From Archangium primigenium (GTDB lineage: Bacteria > Myxococcota > Myxococcia > Myxococcales > Myxococcaceae), in assembly GCF_016904885.1 (NCBI RefSeq), contig NZ_JADWYI010000001.1, positions 434,001-498,000 on the forward strand: a stretch of DNA of 64,000 bases, in the 5' to 3' direction. Positions 24,003 through 33,717 of the stretch are shown here, in pieces. The first letter of the stretch is position 1; every line of letters starts with the position of its first letter. The notes below the pieces were generated by a model that saw only the letters and a list, made by a program, of their open reading frames with translations, made no database searches and was not told the DNA's origin. A program made the position numbers and the translations under genes.

Positions 24003-25883
24003 ATGACCGCCTCTCCGCCGGAGAAGAAGCCCCCCCGCCTCGCGCTGCTCACGCTCACCGCCATGGGCGTGGTGTTCGGCGATCTGGGGACGAGCCCCCT
24101 CTACGCCCTGCAGGAGTGCTTCCACGGCCCCCATGCCGTGCGGGTGACGCCCGACAACGTGCTCGGCATGCTGTCGCTGTTCATCTGGTCGCTCGTCGTG
24201 GTCGTGTGCCTCAAGTACCTCACGCTCCTCATGCGCCTGGACAACCAGGGCGAGGGCGGCATCCTCGCGCTGGTGGCCATGCTCGAGCCGGGCCCCGAGC
24301 GGCGTGGCCCCGCCCTGCTCGTGGGCCTGGGACTGTTCGGCGCGGCGCTCCTCTATGGGGATGGGGTCATCACCCCGGCCATCTCGGTGCTCTCGGCGGT
24401 GGAGGGGCTGCAGGTGGCCACGCCCGTCCTCGAGCCCTACGTGGTGCCCGTCACCGTGGGCATCCTGTTCGCGCTCTTCCTCGTGCAGCCCCTGGGCACC
24501 GGCCGCGTGGGCGTGGTGTTCGGGCCCATCGTGGCGCTGTGGTTCCTGAGCATCGGCGCGCTCGGGGCCTGGGGGATTTCACGCGCCCCCGAGGTGCTCG
24601 CCGCGCTCAACCCCTGGCACGCGGTGCGCTTCTTCCTGGAGCACGGCTGGCGCGGGGTGCCGGTGCTCGGCGCCGTCATCCTCTGCCTCACCGGCGCCGA
24701 GGCGCTCTACGCGGACATGGGCAACTTCGGCCGGCGGCCCATCCGGCTCGCCTGGTTCTCGCTCGCCCTGCCCGCGCTCCTGCTCAGCTACCTGTCCCAG
24801 GGCGCCTTCCTCTTGCGCCACCCCCAGGCCGCCGACGCGCCCTTCTTCCGCTCGCTGCCCCCGGGGGCGCTCTACCCCATGGTGGCGCTGGCCACGCTGG
24901 CCACCGTGGTGGCGAGCCAGGCGCTCATCTCCGCGGTGTTCTCCCTCACCCACCAGGCGGTGCAGCTCGGCTTCAGCCCGCGCCTGTCCGTGCGCCACAC
25001 CTCGTCCGAGCACGAGGGGCAGATCTACCTGCCCACGGTGAACTGGGCGCTCATGGTGGCGTGCATCGCCGTGGTGCTGGGCTTTCGCTCCTCGGAGCGG
25101 CTCGCCGCGGCGTACGGGCTGGCGGTGTCGGGCACCATGGCCATCACCACGCTGCTCTTCGCGGCGGTGGCGCGGCGGCGCTGGCACTGGCCCCCGTGGG
25201 CCCTGGGGCTCGTGGTGGGCGGCTTTCTCTGCCTGGACCTGGCCTTCCTCGGCGCCAACCTGCTCAAGGTGGGCGAGGGCGGCTGGCTGCCGCTCGCCCT
25301 GGGCGCGGGCGCCTTCGTGCTCATGCAGGTGTGGCGGCACGGCCTGCGGCGGCTCATCGCCGAGGGGGCCGCGCGGGCCATCCCCCTGGACACGCTCGTG
25401 AAGTCGCTCGCGCTCGAGCCGCCGCCCCGGGTGCGCGGCACGGCCGTCTTCCTGAGCGGCGTGGGCCACGACACGCCGCTCGTGCTCCTGCACCACCTGC
25501 GGCACAATCAGGCCCTGCACGAGCGGGCGCTCCTGCTCACCGTGCACACCGAGACGGTGCCCACGGTGCCCGAGGCCGAGCGCCTGCGCTGGGAGGCGTA
25601 CGGCCTGGGCTTCGTGCGGGTGACGGCGCGCTATGGCTTCATGGAGCACCCGGACGTGCCCCGGCTGCTCGCGCGGGCCCAGGCCCAGGGCCTCGAGCCC
25701 CTGGCCGAGCCCGTCACCTTCTACGTGGGCCGGGTGTCCCTGCGCTTCCGGGCCGGACACGCGTGGACGCTCTGGGCCCGGCGGCTCTTCGGCCTCATGC
25801 AGCGAAACGCCCACCCCACCACCGCCCACTTCCGGCTGCCCCCGGGCAAGGTGATGGAGCTGGGCTCACAGGTGGAGCTGTGA
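24003..25883 (+). CDS. kup: Kup-family potassium uptake permease
   Basis: A 626-residue inner-membrane K+/H+ symporter of normal family length. The Kup signature is at the N-terminus: LTLTAMGVVFGDLGTSPLYALQ, followed by the conserved LDNQGEGGILALVAM and GDGVITPAISVLSAVEGL segments. About 12 transmembrane helices occupy residues 15-440. The hydrophilic C-terminal domain (about 455-626) contains GTAVFLSG and ERLRWEAYGLGFVRVTARYGFME, as in E. coli Kup. It is divergent from the first toxin cassette with 138 bases between starts, and convergent with the next gene 7 bases away. No potassium-regulatory gene is adjacent. Confidence 0.96.
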   Translation: MTASPPEKKPPRLALLTLTAMGVVFGDLGTSPLYALQECFHGPHAVRVTPDNVLGMLSLFIWSLVVVVCLKYLTLLMRLDNQGEGGILALVAMLEPGPERRGPALLVGLGLFGAALLYGDGVITPAISVLSAVEGLQVATPVLEPYVVPVTVGILFALFLVQPLGTGRVGVVFGPIVALWFLSIGALGAWGISRAPEVLAALNPWHAVRFFLEHGWRGVPVLGAVILCLTGAEALYADMGNFGRRPIRLAWFSLALPALLLSYLSQGAFLLRHPQAADAPFFRSLPPGALYPMVALATLATVVASQALISAVFSLTHQAVQLGFSPRLSVRHTSSEHEGQIYLPTVNWALMVACIAVVLGFRSSERLAAAYGLAVSGTMAITTLLFAAVARRRWHWPPWALGLVVGGFLCLDLAFLGANLLKVGEGGWLPLALGAGAFVLMQVWRHGLRRLIAEGAARAIPLDTLVKSLALEPPPRVRGTAVFLSGVGHDTPLVLLHHLRHNQALHERALLLTVHTETVPTVPEAERLRWEAYGLGFVRVTARYGFMEHPDVPRLLARAQAQGLEPLAEPVTFYVGRVSLRFRAGHAWTLWARRLFGLMQRNAHPTTAHFRLPPGKVMELGSQVEL

Positions 25884-25889
25884 GGCGGA

Positions 25890-26672
25890 CTACTCGCTCC
25901 AGACGAGCACCTCGAGCATGCGCACGAAGCGGCGATCCGAGCTGACGGCCGCCACCACGTAGCCGCCGCCGTCCCCGGGGCCGCCCCGGCCCGCGGTGCG
26001 CCAGTCCGCCACGTACAGCCGCGCGCTGTTGCGGGAGATCTCGTTCACGTACGCCGCCGCGCCGTCCACCTCGTCCAGGCTCGGCGTGCCGTACATGATC
26101 TGCCCCTTGAGCCGCTCGGTCAGCTCGCGCGGGTTGATGGGCTCGAAGTACAGGGGGCCGTCGTAGCCGCTTCCGAAGAACAGGGTGTACTGGGTGGACA
26201 GCGTCACCTGGTTGGCCACGCCCTGGCCGTTGGGGATGTAGCCCTCCATGACCCGCGCGCTCCGCGACAGCGCCCCGGTGGCGCCGAACAGCTCGGACGT
26301 GGCGCCCGCCACGGTGTTGAGCGACAGCGGGGCCTCGGTGCTCGCCGCGTCGTTGAGCTCGTGGAAGTCCGTGGCGTACTTCTTCGCCTGGGCCGTCAGC
26401 CCCTTGAGGAAGGTGGCATCGCCCAGCTGGGCGCCCAGGTACGCGCGCTCCTGGCTGTCCACGGACATGTCCCGGATGAAGGAGCTGTTGAGCGCGCCCG
26501 CCATCTCCGCGCGCGTGACGCTGGTGCCGCCCGGGCTGGAGGCCGTGCGCGCGGCGGCGATCTTCGAGGTGAACACCGGAATGGTGGTGGACGCCGAGTC
26601 CGCCCCGGCGGTGGACGCGGACAGCAGCAGGACACCACCCAGCAGGGACGTGAGCGTGGAGAGACGGTTCAT
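25890..26672 (-). CDS. Exported hypothetical protein
   Basis: A 260-residue protein with a signal peptide (MNRLSTLTSLLGGVLLLSASTAGA, cleavage after AGA). The mature chain is mostly helical in the first half (SVTRAEMAGALNSSFIRD, YLGAQLGDATFLKGLTAQAK) and beta-rich toward the end (GGYVVAAVSSDRRFVRMLEVLVWSE). It has no cysteines and no catalytic motif was recognised. It is probably periplasmic or secreted. It is monocistronic, convergent with kup 7 bases downstream. The PLP decarboxylase on the same strand is 99 bases upstream, so co-transcription is possible but not obvious. No function is proposed. Confidence 0.75.
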   Translation of the reverse strand: MNRLSTLTSLLGGVLLLSASTAGADSASTTIPVFTSKIAAARTASSPGGTSVTRAEMAGALNSSFIRDMSVDSQERAYLGAQLGDATFLKGLTAQAKKYATDFHELNDAASTEAPLSLNTVAGATSELFGATGALSRSARVMEGYIPNGQGVANQVTLSTQYTLFFGSGYDGPLYFEPINPRELTERLKGQIMYGTPSLDEVDGAAAYVNEISRNSARLYVADWRTAGRGGPGDGGGYVVAAVSSDRRFVRMLEVLVWSE

Positions 26673-26771
26673 GGCGGAGACCTCGTGGAGGAGAGGCGCC
26701 CTTCTACCCCACCCCTCTGACGGCTTCCGCGTGACTTTCTCGTTAAACCCGAAGCCGGATGGCGCGGCGCG

Positions 26772-28289
26772 TCAGCCCTCCGCGGCGAGGGCGGCGAGCC
26801 GCTCCCAGACGGCGCGCACGTGCCGTTGCTCCGTGCGCACGGCGCCGATGGCCAGCCGCAGCACGTAGCGCGCGGGGGCGCCGTCCACGCCGGGCAGCAC
26901 CGTGTGGGTGAGGAAGGCCTCGCCGCTCGCGTTGAGCCGCTCGAGCAGGTGGCGGTTGCGCGCGTCGGTGGCCTCGGGGGCCTCGCCGGGCCGGGGGGCG
27001 AGCCGGAAGCACACCAGCGCGAGCGAGCGCGGCGCGGCCAGCTCGAAGCGCGCGTCGGCCGTCACCCAACCGGCGAACGCCTCCGCCAGCCGCACGTGTC
27101 CGCGCAGGAAGGCGCGCAGGCCCTGGGCACCATAGTGGCGCAGCACGAGCCACAGCTTGAGTGCCCGGAAGCGGCGGCCCAGCGGCACCTGCCAGTCGCG
27201 GTAGTCCACCACCTGGCCGCTCGCGCTCGCGGCGTTGCGCAGGTACTCGGGCATGACGCTCAGGGCGTCGAGCAGCGCCTGGCGGTCGCGCGTGTAGAAG
27301 GCATCACAGTCGAAGTTGGTGAGCAGCCACTTGTGCGGGTTGAAGGCGAACGAGTCCACGCCCTCCAGGCCCGCGCCCAACGCGCGGTGCTCGGGGCACA
27401 CGAGCGCCGCGCCCGCCCATGCCGCGTCCACGTGCACCCAGCCGCCCGCGGCGCCAAAACCCGTGCGCCCGAGCGCCTCCAAGAGCGCGGGCACGGGATC
27501 CATGGCGCCCGAGGAGGTGGTGCCCAGCGACGCGCACACGAAGAAGGGCTGGCGGCCTTGGGCCAGGTCCTCGCGCACGGCGCGCTCGAGCACGTCCGGG
27601 CGCAGGGCGTAGCCCGCGTCGGTGTCGAGCGCGCGCAGGTGCACGGTGTCCGCCACGTCCCGCGCCACGCCGGAGATGAGGGCGGCCTTGAGCACCGAGG
27701 AGTGCGTCTGGGTGGAGGTATAGGCCACCCACTCGGCGTCCCGGCCGAGCACGCGCCGCGCCCGGGCACGCGCGGCCACCATGGCCACGAGCACGGCCTC
27801 GCTGGCGGTGCCCTGGATGACGCCGCCCCCGGTGCCCGAGCCCGAGTGGAAGCCCGCGGGCAGCGCGAGCAGCTCGGCGAGCCAGTCGAGCACCCGCGTC
27901 TCCATTTCGGTGGCCGCGGGGCTCGTGGACCAGAGCATGCCCTGCACGCCCAGGCCCGCGGAGAGCAGCTCGCCGAGCACGGCGGGCCCCGTGGCATTGG
28001 AGGGGAAGTAGGCGAAGAACGAGGGCGACTGCCAGTGGGTGAGGCCCGGCAGCACCACGTCCTCCAGGTCCCGGAAGACGGCCTCCCAGCCGGCCTCGCC
28101 GTCCAGGCCCTCCTCGGGCGGGTGCGCGGGCAGCTTCGCCAGCACCTCGCCCGGCGCCACCTTCGCGCGCACGGGGAAGGACTCCAGCCGGGCCCAGTAG
28201 TCCGCCACCCAGTCCACCACCCGGTGGCCGAGCCGACGGAACTCCTCCGCGCTCATGTGAGGCACCGCGCCCTCGCGCTTCTCGCTCAT
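26772..28289 (-). CDS. Aromatic-L-amino-acid-type PLP decarboxylase
   Basis: A 505-residue group II pyridoxal-phosphate decarboxylase, similar in length to eukaryotic DDC. The conserved start (MSAEEFRRLGHRVVDWVADY) is typical, as are HWQSPSFFAYFPSNAT and LGTTSSGAMDP. The PLP-binding lysine is at about residue 320 in FNPHKWLLTNFDC, and WVHVDAAWAGAALVCPEHR supplies the cofactor aspartate. It should decarboxylate tryptophan, DOPA, phenylalanine or tyrosine to the amine; the exact substrate cannot be told. It lies 16 bases after an NtrC-type regulator on the same strand and is probably co-transcribed with it. Aromatic amines can be secondary-metabolite precursors or signals, but there is no biosynthetic cluster here. 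Confidence 0.93.
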   Translation of the reverse strand: MSEKREGAVPHMSAEEFRRLGHRVVDWVADYWARLESFPVRAKVAPGEVLAKLPAHPPEEGLDGEAGWEAVFRDLEDVVLPGLTHWQSPSFFAYFPSNATGPAVLGELLSAGLGVQGMLWSTSPAATEMETRVLDWLAELLALPAGFHSGSGTGGGVIQGTASEAVLVAMVAARARARRVLGRDAEWVAYTSTQTHSSVLKAALISGVARDVADTVHLRALDTDAGYALRPDVLERAVREDLAQGRQPFFVCASLGTTSSGAMDPVPALLEALGRTGFGAAGGWVHVDAAWAGAALVCPEHRALGAGLEGVDSFAFNPHKWLLTNFDCDAFYTRDRQALLDALSVMPEYLRNAASASGQVVDYRDWQVPLGRRFRALKLWLVLRHYGAQGLRAFLRGHVRLAEAFAGWVTADARFELAAPRSLALVCFRLAPRPGEAPEATDARNRHLLERLNASGEAFLTHTVLPGVDGAPARYVLRLAIGAVRTEQRHVRAVWERLAALAAEG

Positions 28290-28305
28290 GCTCTGACTCC
28301 GGACT

Positions 28306-29664
<1,359 letters not shown>

Positions 29665-29751
29665 GTCGCTCCTCGCTCGACGCGGGCGGCGGCGGCCACC
29701 CGGGAGCCCCCACGCTACACACGCGCCACCGCTCGGGAACAGGGGCGCGCG

Positions 29752-30672
29752 TCACCGCCTTCCCGATGGGGCGGAATGCCCCTCCCCGGCCAACAGCGGA
29801 CGCTCTCGCTGGATGAGCTCGGTGAGGAACTGGAGCACGGCGCGCACGCGGGCGTTGTTCTGAAGGTCCGGGTGCACCACGAGCCAGATGTCCCGGCGCA
29901 GGGCGTCCACCCGGGGGGCCACGCGGCGCAGACCCGGCTCCCGGTCCCCCCGCAGACACGGCAGCACCGCCACGCCGAGCCCCGCGCCCGCCGCCGCCAC
30001 CACGGACAGGAGCGAGTTGCAGCGGATGGCCAGACGCGCCCCCGAGGCATGCTCGGCGAGCCAGCGCGCCTCGGGCCAGCGCGCGGCGGCGTCCGTGTAG
30101 CCGATGACATCCTGGCCCGCGAGGCCCCGCGTCAGGTCCGGGAGCCCCCGCCGCGCCAGATAGTCCTCCGAGGCATAGGGAGCGACGGCGATCTCCCCCA
30201 CCTTGCGCGCCACGAGCGAGGCGTCCTGGGGACGGGTGAGCCGGATGGCGACCTCGGCCTCGCGCCGGGTGAGATCCAACGAGCCGTAGTCGGTGAGGAA
30301 GCGCACCTCGATGCCCGGGTAGCGCTCGCGGAAGGGGGCGAAGCGGGGCAGGACCATGTCCACCGCGAAGGCCTCGGTGAGGGTGATGCGCACCTGGCCC
30401 TCCAGGCGCGCGTCCTCGCCGCTGGCCCGGCGCTCCACCGCGAGCGCCGACGCCTCCATCTGCTCCAACGCCGGGCGGATGCCCCGGCCCGCGTCCGTGA
30501 GCACCAGCCCCGAGGGCGTGCGCTCCACGAGCTTCGTGTCGAGTTCGCCCTCGAGCGCCGCGAGCCGACGCCCCACGGTGGTGGCGTCCACCTCCAGCAC
30601 CCGGGCCGCGGCGGCGAGCGACCCCTCGCGGGCCACGGCGAGAAAGCAGCGCAGGTCGTTCCAGTCCGGCAT
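29752..30672 (-). CDS. LysR-family transcriptional regulator
   Basis: A 306-residue regulator. The ATG giving MPDWNDLRCFLAVAREGSL is preferred over one 10 codons upstream because it starts exactly at the family N-terminus. The winged helix-turn-helix is residues 3-62 (LAAAARVLEVDATTVGRRLAALEGEL). The periplasmic-binding-protein-like effector domain follows (QVRITLTEAFAVDMVLPRF, then DLTRREAEVAIRL and GLGVAVLPCL). It is divergent from a lipoprotein gene 125 bases away, the usual arrangement for a LysR regulator and its target. A GCATGCCC direct repeat occurs at 30669 and 30686 in the shared region. The effector is unknown. Confidence 0.92.
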   Translation of the reverse strand: MPDWNDLRCFLAVAREGSLAAAARVLEVDATTVGRRLAALEGELDTKLVERTPSGLVLTDAGRGIRPALEQMEASALAVERRASGEDARLEGQVRITLTEAFAVDMVLPRFAPFRERYPGIEVRFLTDYGSLDLTRREAEVAIRLTRPQDASLVARKVGEIAVAPYASEDYLARRGLPDLTRGLAGQDVIGYTDAAARWPEARWLAEHASGARLAIRCNSLLSVVAAAGAGLGVAVLPCLRGDREPGLRRVAPRVDALRRDIWLVVHPDLQNNARVRAVLQFLTELIQRERPLLAGEGHSAPSGRR

Positions 30673-30796
30673 GCCCTGCGATTTCGCATGCCCCCGCTGC
30701 ACGGACCAGCGTTTTCGCAGGGATGGGATTGGGGCATTCCTTCACTCGCCCAGGCCGCGCTGGAGCGGCCGGTGCCATCTCTTGCTGGGAGTTCCC

Positions 30797-31414
30797 ATGA
30801 ACCGCATGAACCGCCTGATGCTGTCCACCCTCGCCCTGGGCCTCGCGGCCGGCTGCGCCACGTCGGGGGGCGCTGGGGCGGGCACGAAGGTGAAGCCCAA
30901 TGACTTGCAGGGCGCGTGGACGAGCGCGGTGTGCGAGTCGATGCCCAACCCGGATGGCTCGAAGACGTACTTCCAGCGCAAGTTCACGCTGACGGAGAAG
31001 GACTGGACGATGCACTTCAACGCGTTCGGGGATCCGGGCTGCTCGGTGAAGCTGTTCACCGCGCGGGTCGAGGGCCCCTATGCGCTGCGCCAGGACTCGG
31101 CGACGGTGGCGGGGGCGACGGAGGCGGACTTCGGCTTCGGCCGGCACTACATGACGGCGTATGTGCAGCCCATCGCGGACTGGTTCCAGGGCGCGGGGTG
31201 CGGCGGGCAGCCGTGGAAGCTGGGCGAGGAGCAGGAGACGAGCAAGACGGGGTGCGTGTTCTTCAAGCCGGTGGCGGCGTGCGGCACGGACCACGACGTG
31301 GTGAAGGTGGAGGGGCGGCAGCTCTTCTTCGGCCAGCGGCCCGCGGACAACGACATGTGCACGCCGGGCAAGCGCCCCCAGGCCCTCACGGCGGTGGCCG
31401 TGGTCCGCGACTGA
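30797..31414 (+). CDS. Lipoprotein, possibly APCDD1-domain-like
   Basis: A 205-residue lipoprotein with lipobox LGLAAGCATS. After a Gly-rich linker the mature chain runs LQGAWTSAVCESMPNP, YFQRKFTLTEKDWTMHFNAFGDPGCSVKLF and VEGPYALR, with seven cysteines placed like a disulfide-linked beta barrel. The G.W.S..CE start, the W...F....D..C strand and the following G.Y are reminiscent of the APCDD1 (APCDDC) domain known from animal Wnt inhibitors and a few bacteria; this is a tentative reading. It is divergent from the LysR regulator and may be its target. Cassette 2 starts 44 bases downstream, but the lipoprotein's composition is like that of core genes. Confidence 0.75.
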   Translation: MNRMNRLMLSTLALGLAAGCATSGGAGAGTKVKPNDLQGAWTSAVCESMPNPDGSKTYFQRKFTLTEKDWTMHFNAFGDPGCSVKLFTARVEGPYALRQDSATVAGATEADFGFGRHYMTAYVQPIADWFQGAGCGGQPWKLGEEQETSKTGCVFFKPVAACGTDHDVVKVEGRQLFFGQRPADNDMCTPGKRPQALTAVAVVRD

Positions 31415-31458
31415 AGATGCGGTGAGGGGAGCTGCTACTCTACGGAGCGAGACTCCTC

Positions 31459-32457
31459 ATGCTCCACCATCTCGCGATCCTGCTCTTGGTGCTTCTCACA
31501 GGATGTGGCGCCACTACTCGCGGCGCCCATCCCAGCATCGGGCAAGGCGCGCTCAGATCGGGAGCGCCCCTGGCGCCGCGAGTCCCTTCATCCGCCCCAC
31601 CGCTCCGGGAAATCATCGGAGAAGGCGCGGGGAAGGGTCTTCCTCGTGCGATCCTCCGACTCGTACCACGAAGCGCAACCACCGTGGCGGAGGCAGCAAG
31701 TTCAGCCACGACGGGCAAGGCGCTCGTCGCGGGTGGCGCCCTTGTCGCGGTGGGAGGCAGTGTGGTCCTGGTATGCGTGACAGCCCGGGCCGCCCTGGAC
31801 GGCAAGCAGACCCCGCTCGACATCGCGGATACGTTCTACGGCACGCACTTCGGTGACATTCAGGGCTGGATTCAGGGTTGCTACGCGCCCAAGAACACGG
31901 CTCCCGCAGGATCACCTGCACTCGCGTCGGAGCCGAACTCCGCCGCCGGGCCTCACACGACTCCGGGGACGACGCCAGTCCACGGGAGAGACAAAGGCAC
32001 GAGGCGCCTGGGGCGTATCTACGTGACCTACACGAAATTCAACCGAACAGTCAGCCGCTCCTACTCGGGCCGGACCAGCATGGTCATCGACCTGGAGAAA
32101 GATCTGGAAGCACAAGCCGACCTGGCCGTGGCCTCGCGCGATTTGAACCATCACGTCCAGCAGGACGAGAAGACCGAACCCAAGGGTCCAGGATATCTAC
32201 CGGCCGTGCGTGATGAATTCGATGTCGGAGCCGCGATCGACTACGCGACTCGGTACAGTGATGTCGCCTACTGGAGGATTCGCGGAAGGGAGCAACAATT
32301 GATCGACTTCCATGGGGGCGCGCAATCCGACGGACGGACCCCGTCTCGTACCGAGAATGTCCAGAGAGGCGTGGCCAAGGACAACCCCTTGGGAAGGCTG
32401 TTTCACGACGCAGCCACGAAGCGATGGGGTCAACTCGCCCCCTACACCGGAGATTGA
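31459..32457 (+). CDS. Lipoprotein polymorphic toxin with GIY-YIG-like C-terminus (cassette 2)
   Basis: A 332-residue predicted lipoprotein (lipobox LLTGCGATT). The first ~110 residues lead into a Gly/Ala/Val-rich hydrophobic segment (ALVAGGALVAVGGSVVLVC). The C-terminal ~150 residues form a distinct domain. RIYVTYTKFNRTVSRSYSGRTS resembles the GIY...YIG strands of GIY-YIG nucleases (RIY and YSG here), a later RDLNHH gives a conserved-looking basic/His site, and RGREQQLIDFHGGAQ has a Glu suited for metal binding. The nuclease reading is inference. There is no homology to the N-terminal half shared by cassettes 1 and 3. An Imm26-type immunity gene starts 3 bases after the stop. Codon usage is less GC3-rich than in neighbours. 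Confidence 0.78.
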   Translation: MLHHLAILLLVLLTGCGATTRGAHPSIGQGALRSGAPLAPRVPSSAPPLREIIGEGAGKGLPRAILRLVPRSATTVAEAASSATTGKALVAGGALVAVGGSVVLVCVTARAALDGKQTPLDIADTFYGTHFGDIQGWIQGCYAPKNTAPAGSPALASEPNSAAGPHTTPGTTPVHGRDKGTRRLGRIYVTYTKFNRTVSRSYSGRTSMVIDLEKDLEAQADLAVASRDLNHHVQQDEKTEPKGPGYLPAVRDEFDVGAAIDYATRYSDVAYWRIRGREQQLIDFHGGAQSDGRTPSRTENVQRGVAKDNPLGRLFHDAATKRWGQLAPYTGD

Positions 32458-32460
32458 GAA

Positions 32461-32919
32461 GTGGGTACGCGGAAGAATGGAACAGGAACGTTCATCAGAC
32501 TGGCACTCACCGATGGCTCGTTCGGTTACGGCAGACTGCTTGAGCCTCCCCATGTGGCCTTCTATGCGCACAGGACAGCCCACCCGGACCCCGATCTGGA
32601 CGGGATCGCCTCGAAACCCGTCCTCTTCACCATCTCCGTCAATCTGCTCGCGCTGAAGGCCTGGGAAACCATCGGGTGGAAAGAACTCGAGGAGCACCTG
32701 GCCCAACCACTCGTCCAGTTCAGACAGGACATCGGCGATTTCCGCCGCTGCACCATCTTCGACACCTCTGGCAACAAAAGAGCGGCCGAGCCCAGGGAAT
32801 GCGTGGGACTCGAACGCGCCGCGATCTGGGAACAAGTGTCCGTCGAGGAGCGCCTGCTCGATGCATTGCTGAATCGGCCCAATGCCACCGTCGAGTATCT
32901 GAAGGCCCGCCTGACATGA
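32461..32919 (+). CDS. Imm26-family immunity protein (cassette 2)
   Basis: A 152-residue cytoplasmic protein with a GTG start, 3 bases after the toxin stop. The Imm26 pattern is clear: GTFIRLALTDGSFGYGRLLE at the N-terminus, then VAFY, a PVLFTISVNLLA strand and KAWETIGWKELEEHL. Imm26 proteins are known antidotes in bacterial polymorphic toxin systems. The match supports reading the gene before it as a toxin and this as its immunity partner. Its stop overlaps the next start (ATGA), so the third gene is translationally coupled. It has no signal peptide. Confidence 0.85.
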   Translation: MGTRKNGTGTFIRLALTDGSFGYGRLLEPPHVAFYAHRTAHPDPDLDGIASKPVLFTISVNLLALKAWETIGWKELEEHLAQPLVQFRQDIGDFRRCTIFDTSGNKRAAEPRECVGLERAAIWEQVSVEERLLDALLNRPNATVEYLKARLT

Positions 32920-33710
32920 ATAGGGTGGACGCACCAGAGTTCCCCTCGATGCTCCACGGCACCTCCGCCGCCATCCTCCGCAAGGTGAGGGCCGAGGGGC
33001 GTTGGTGGGTCCGGGAGTACCGCAAGACCGGAGCATTTCCCCCGCCCCGCGAAATGAGTCAGGTGTCGCCCGGAGACGTCATCGTCGTCCGCCCGGGCGC
33101 CGAGTTCGACTTGAACCAGTCGCGTTGGTGGGTGCACCTATTCGTCGGTGTCTTCACCCATATGAGTGAAGGCACCCCGCCGGAAGAACAACAGCGCACC
33201 TCGGAGACCTTCGAGTCCTTCTGCCTGGGCACGCCCTGGGGGGCGCTCTACCATGCCGTATCGCCCCCGCCCCTCCGGACCGCGGAACGCACGGCCCACC
33301 GGCTCACCTCGGTGCTCCGCTTCTGGGAGGAACTCCAGACGCTTCGTTATGCGTTCCGGTTCGGCGCGAAGTTCACGCTCGAGGAACTCATGGCGGAGGT
33401 CTATCGCGAGACCCTGAACGCCTGGTGTCCAGAGGCCCCCGGGTCGCTCCGTGAGCACATCGCCCTGGCGGCGGAGCGCATGTCCCACGCGACCCGCGAG
33501 CAGAGCACGGAGGTTCTCCTCCAATTGATTCCAGGCCTGGTAACGGGGGACAGGGACTTGAAGCACCACGCCGTGCTCAGCGATCCGGACTTCCTGCGCG
33601 AGCGCCTCGTCGAACTCCCCGCCGAGGATTTCGCCGACATCGCCGGGACCTACAAGTACGCGGTGGCCGTCCAACTGGCGGCCTGGGACCGGGAACTGGA
33701 CCGGCATTAG
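32916..33710 (+). CDS. Unknown protein coupled to the Imm26 gene (cassette 2)
   Basis: A 264-residue protein whose ATG overlaps the Imm26 stop (ATGA). It has no signal peptide or transmembrane helix. The N-terminal part includes EGRWWVREYRKTG, VSPGDVIVVRPGAEFDLNQ and WWVHLFVGVFTHMSEG, a compact alpha/beta fold. The rest is helical and acidic (LTEELMAEVYRE-type segments, EHIALAAERMSHATREQS). No family is recognised. Its place as third gene of the toxin-immunity operon suggests a second immunity protein or an accessory factor. Composition matches the rest of cassette 2. It is convergent with the histidine kinase 7 bases away, which marks the edge of the cassette. Confidence 0.75.
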   Translation: MNRVDAPEFPSMLHGTSAAILRKVRAEGRWWVREYRKTGAFPPPREMSQVSPGDVIVVRPGAEFDLNQSRWWVHLFVGVFTHMSEGTPPEEQQRTSETFESFCLGTPWGALYHAVSPPPLRTAERTAHRLTSVLRFWEELQTLRYAFRFGAKFTLEELMAEVYRETLNAWCPEAPGSLREHIALAAERMSHATREQSTEVLLQLIPGLVTGDRDLKHHAVLSDPDFLRERLVELPAEDFADIAGTYKYAVAVQLAAWDRELDRH

Positions 33711-33717
33711 CGTTCCG

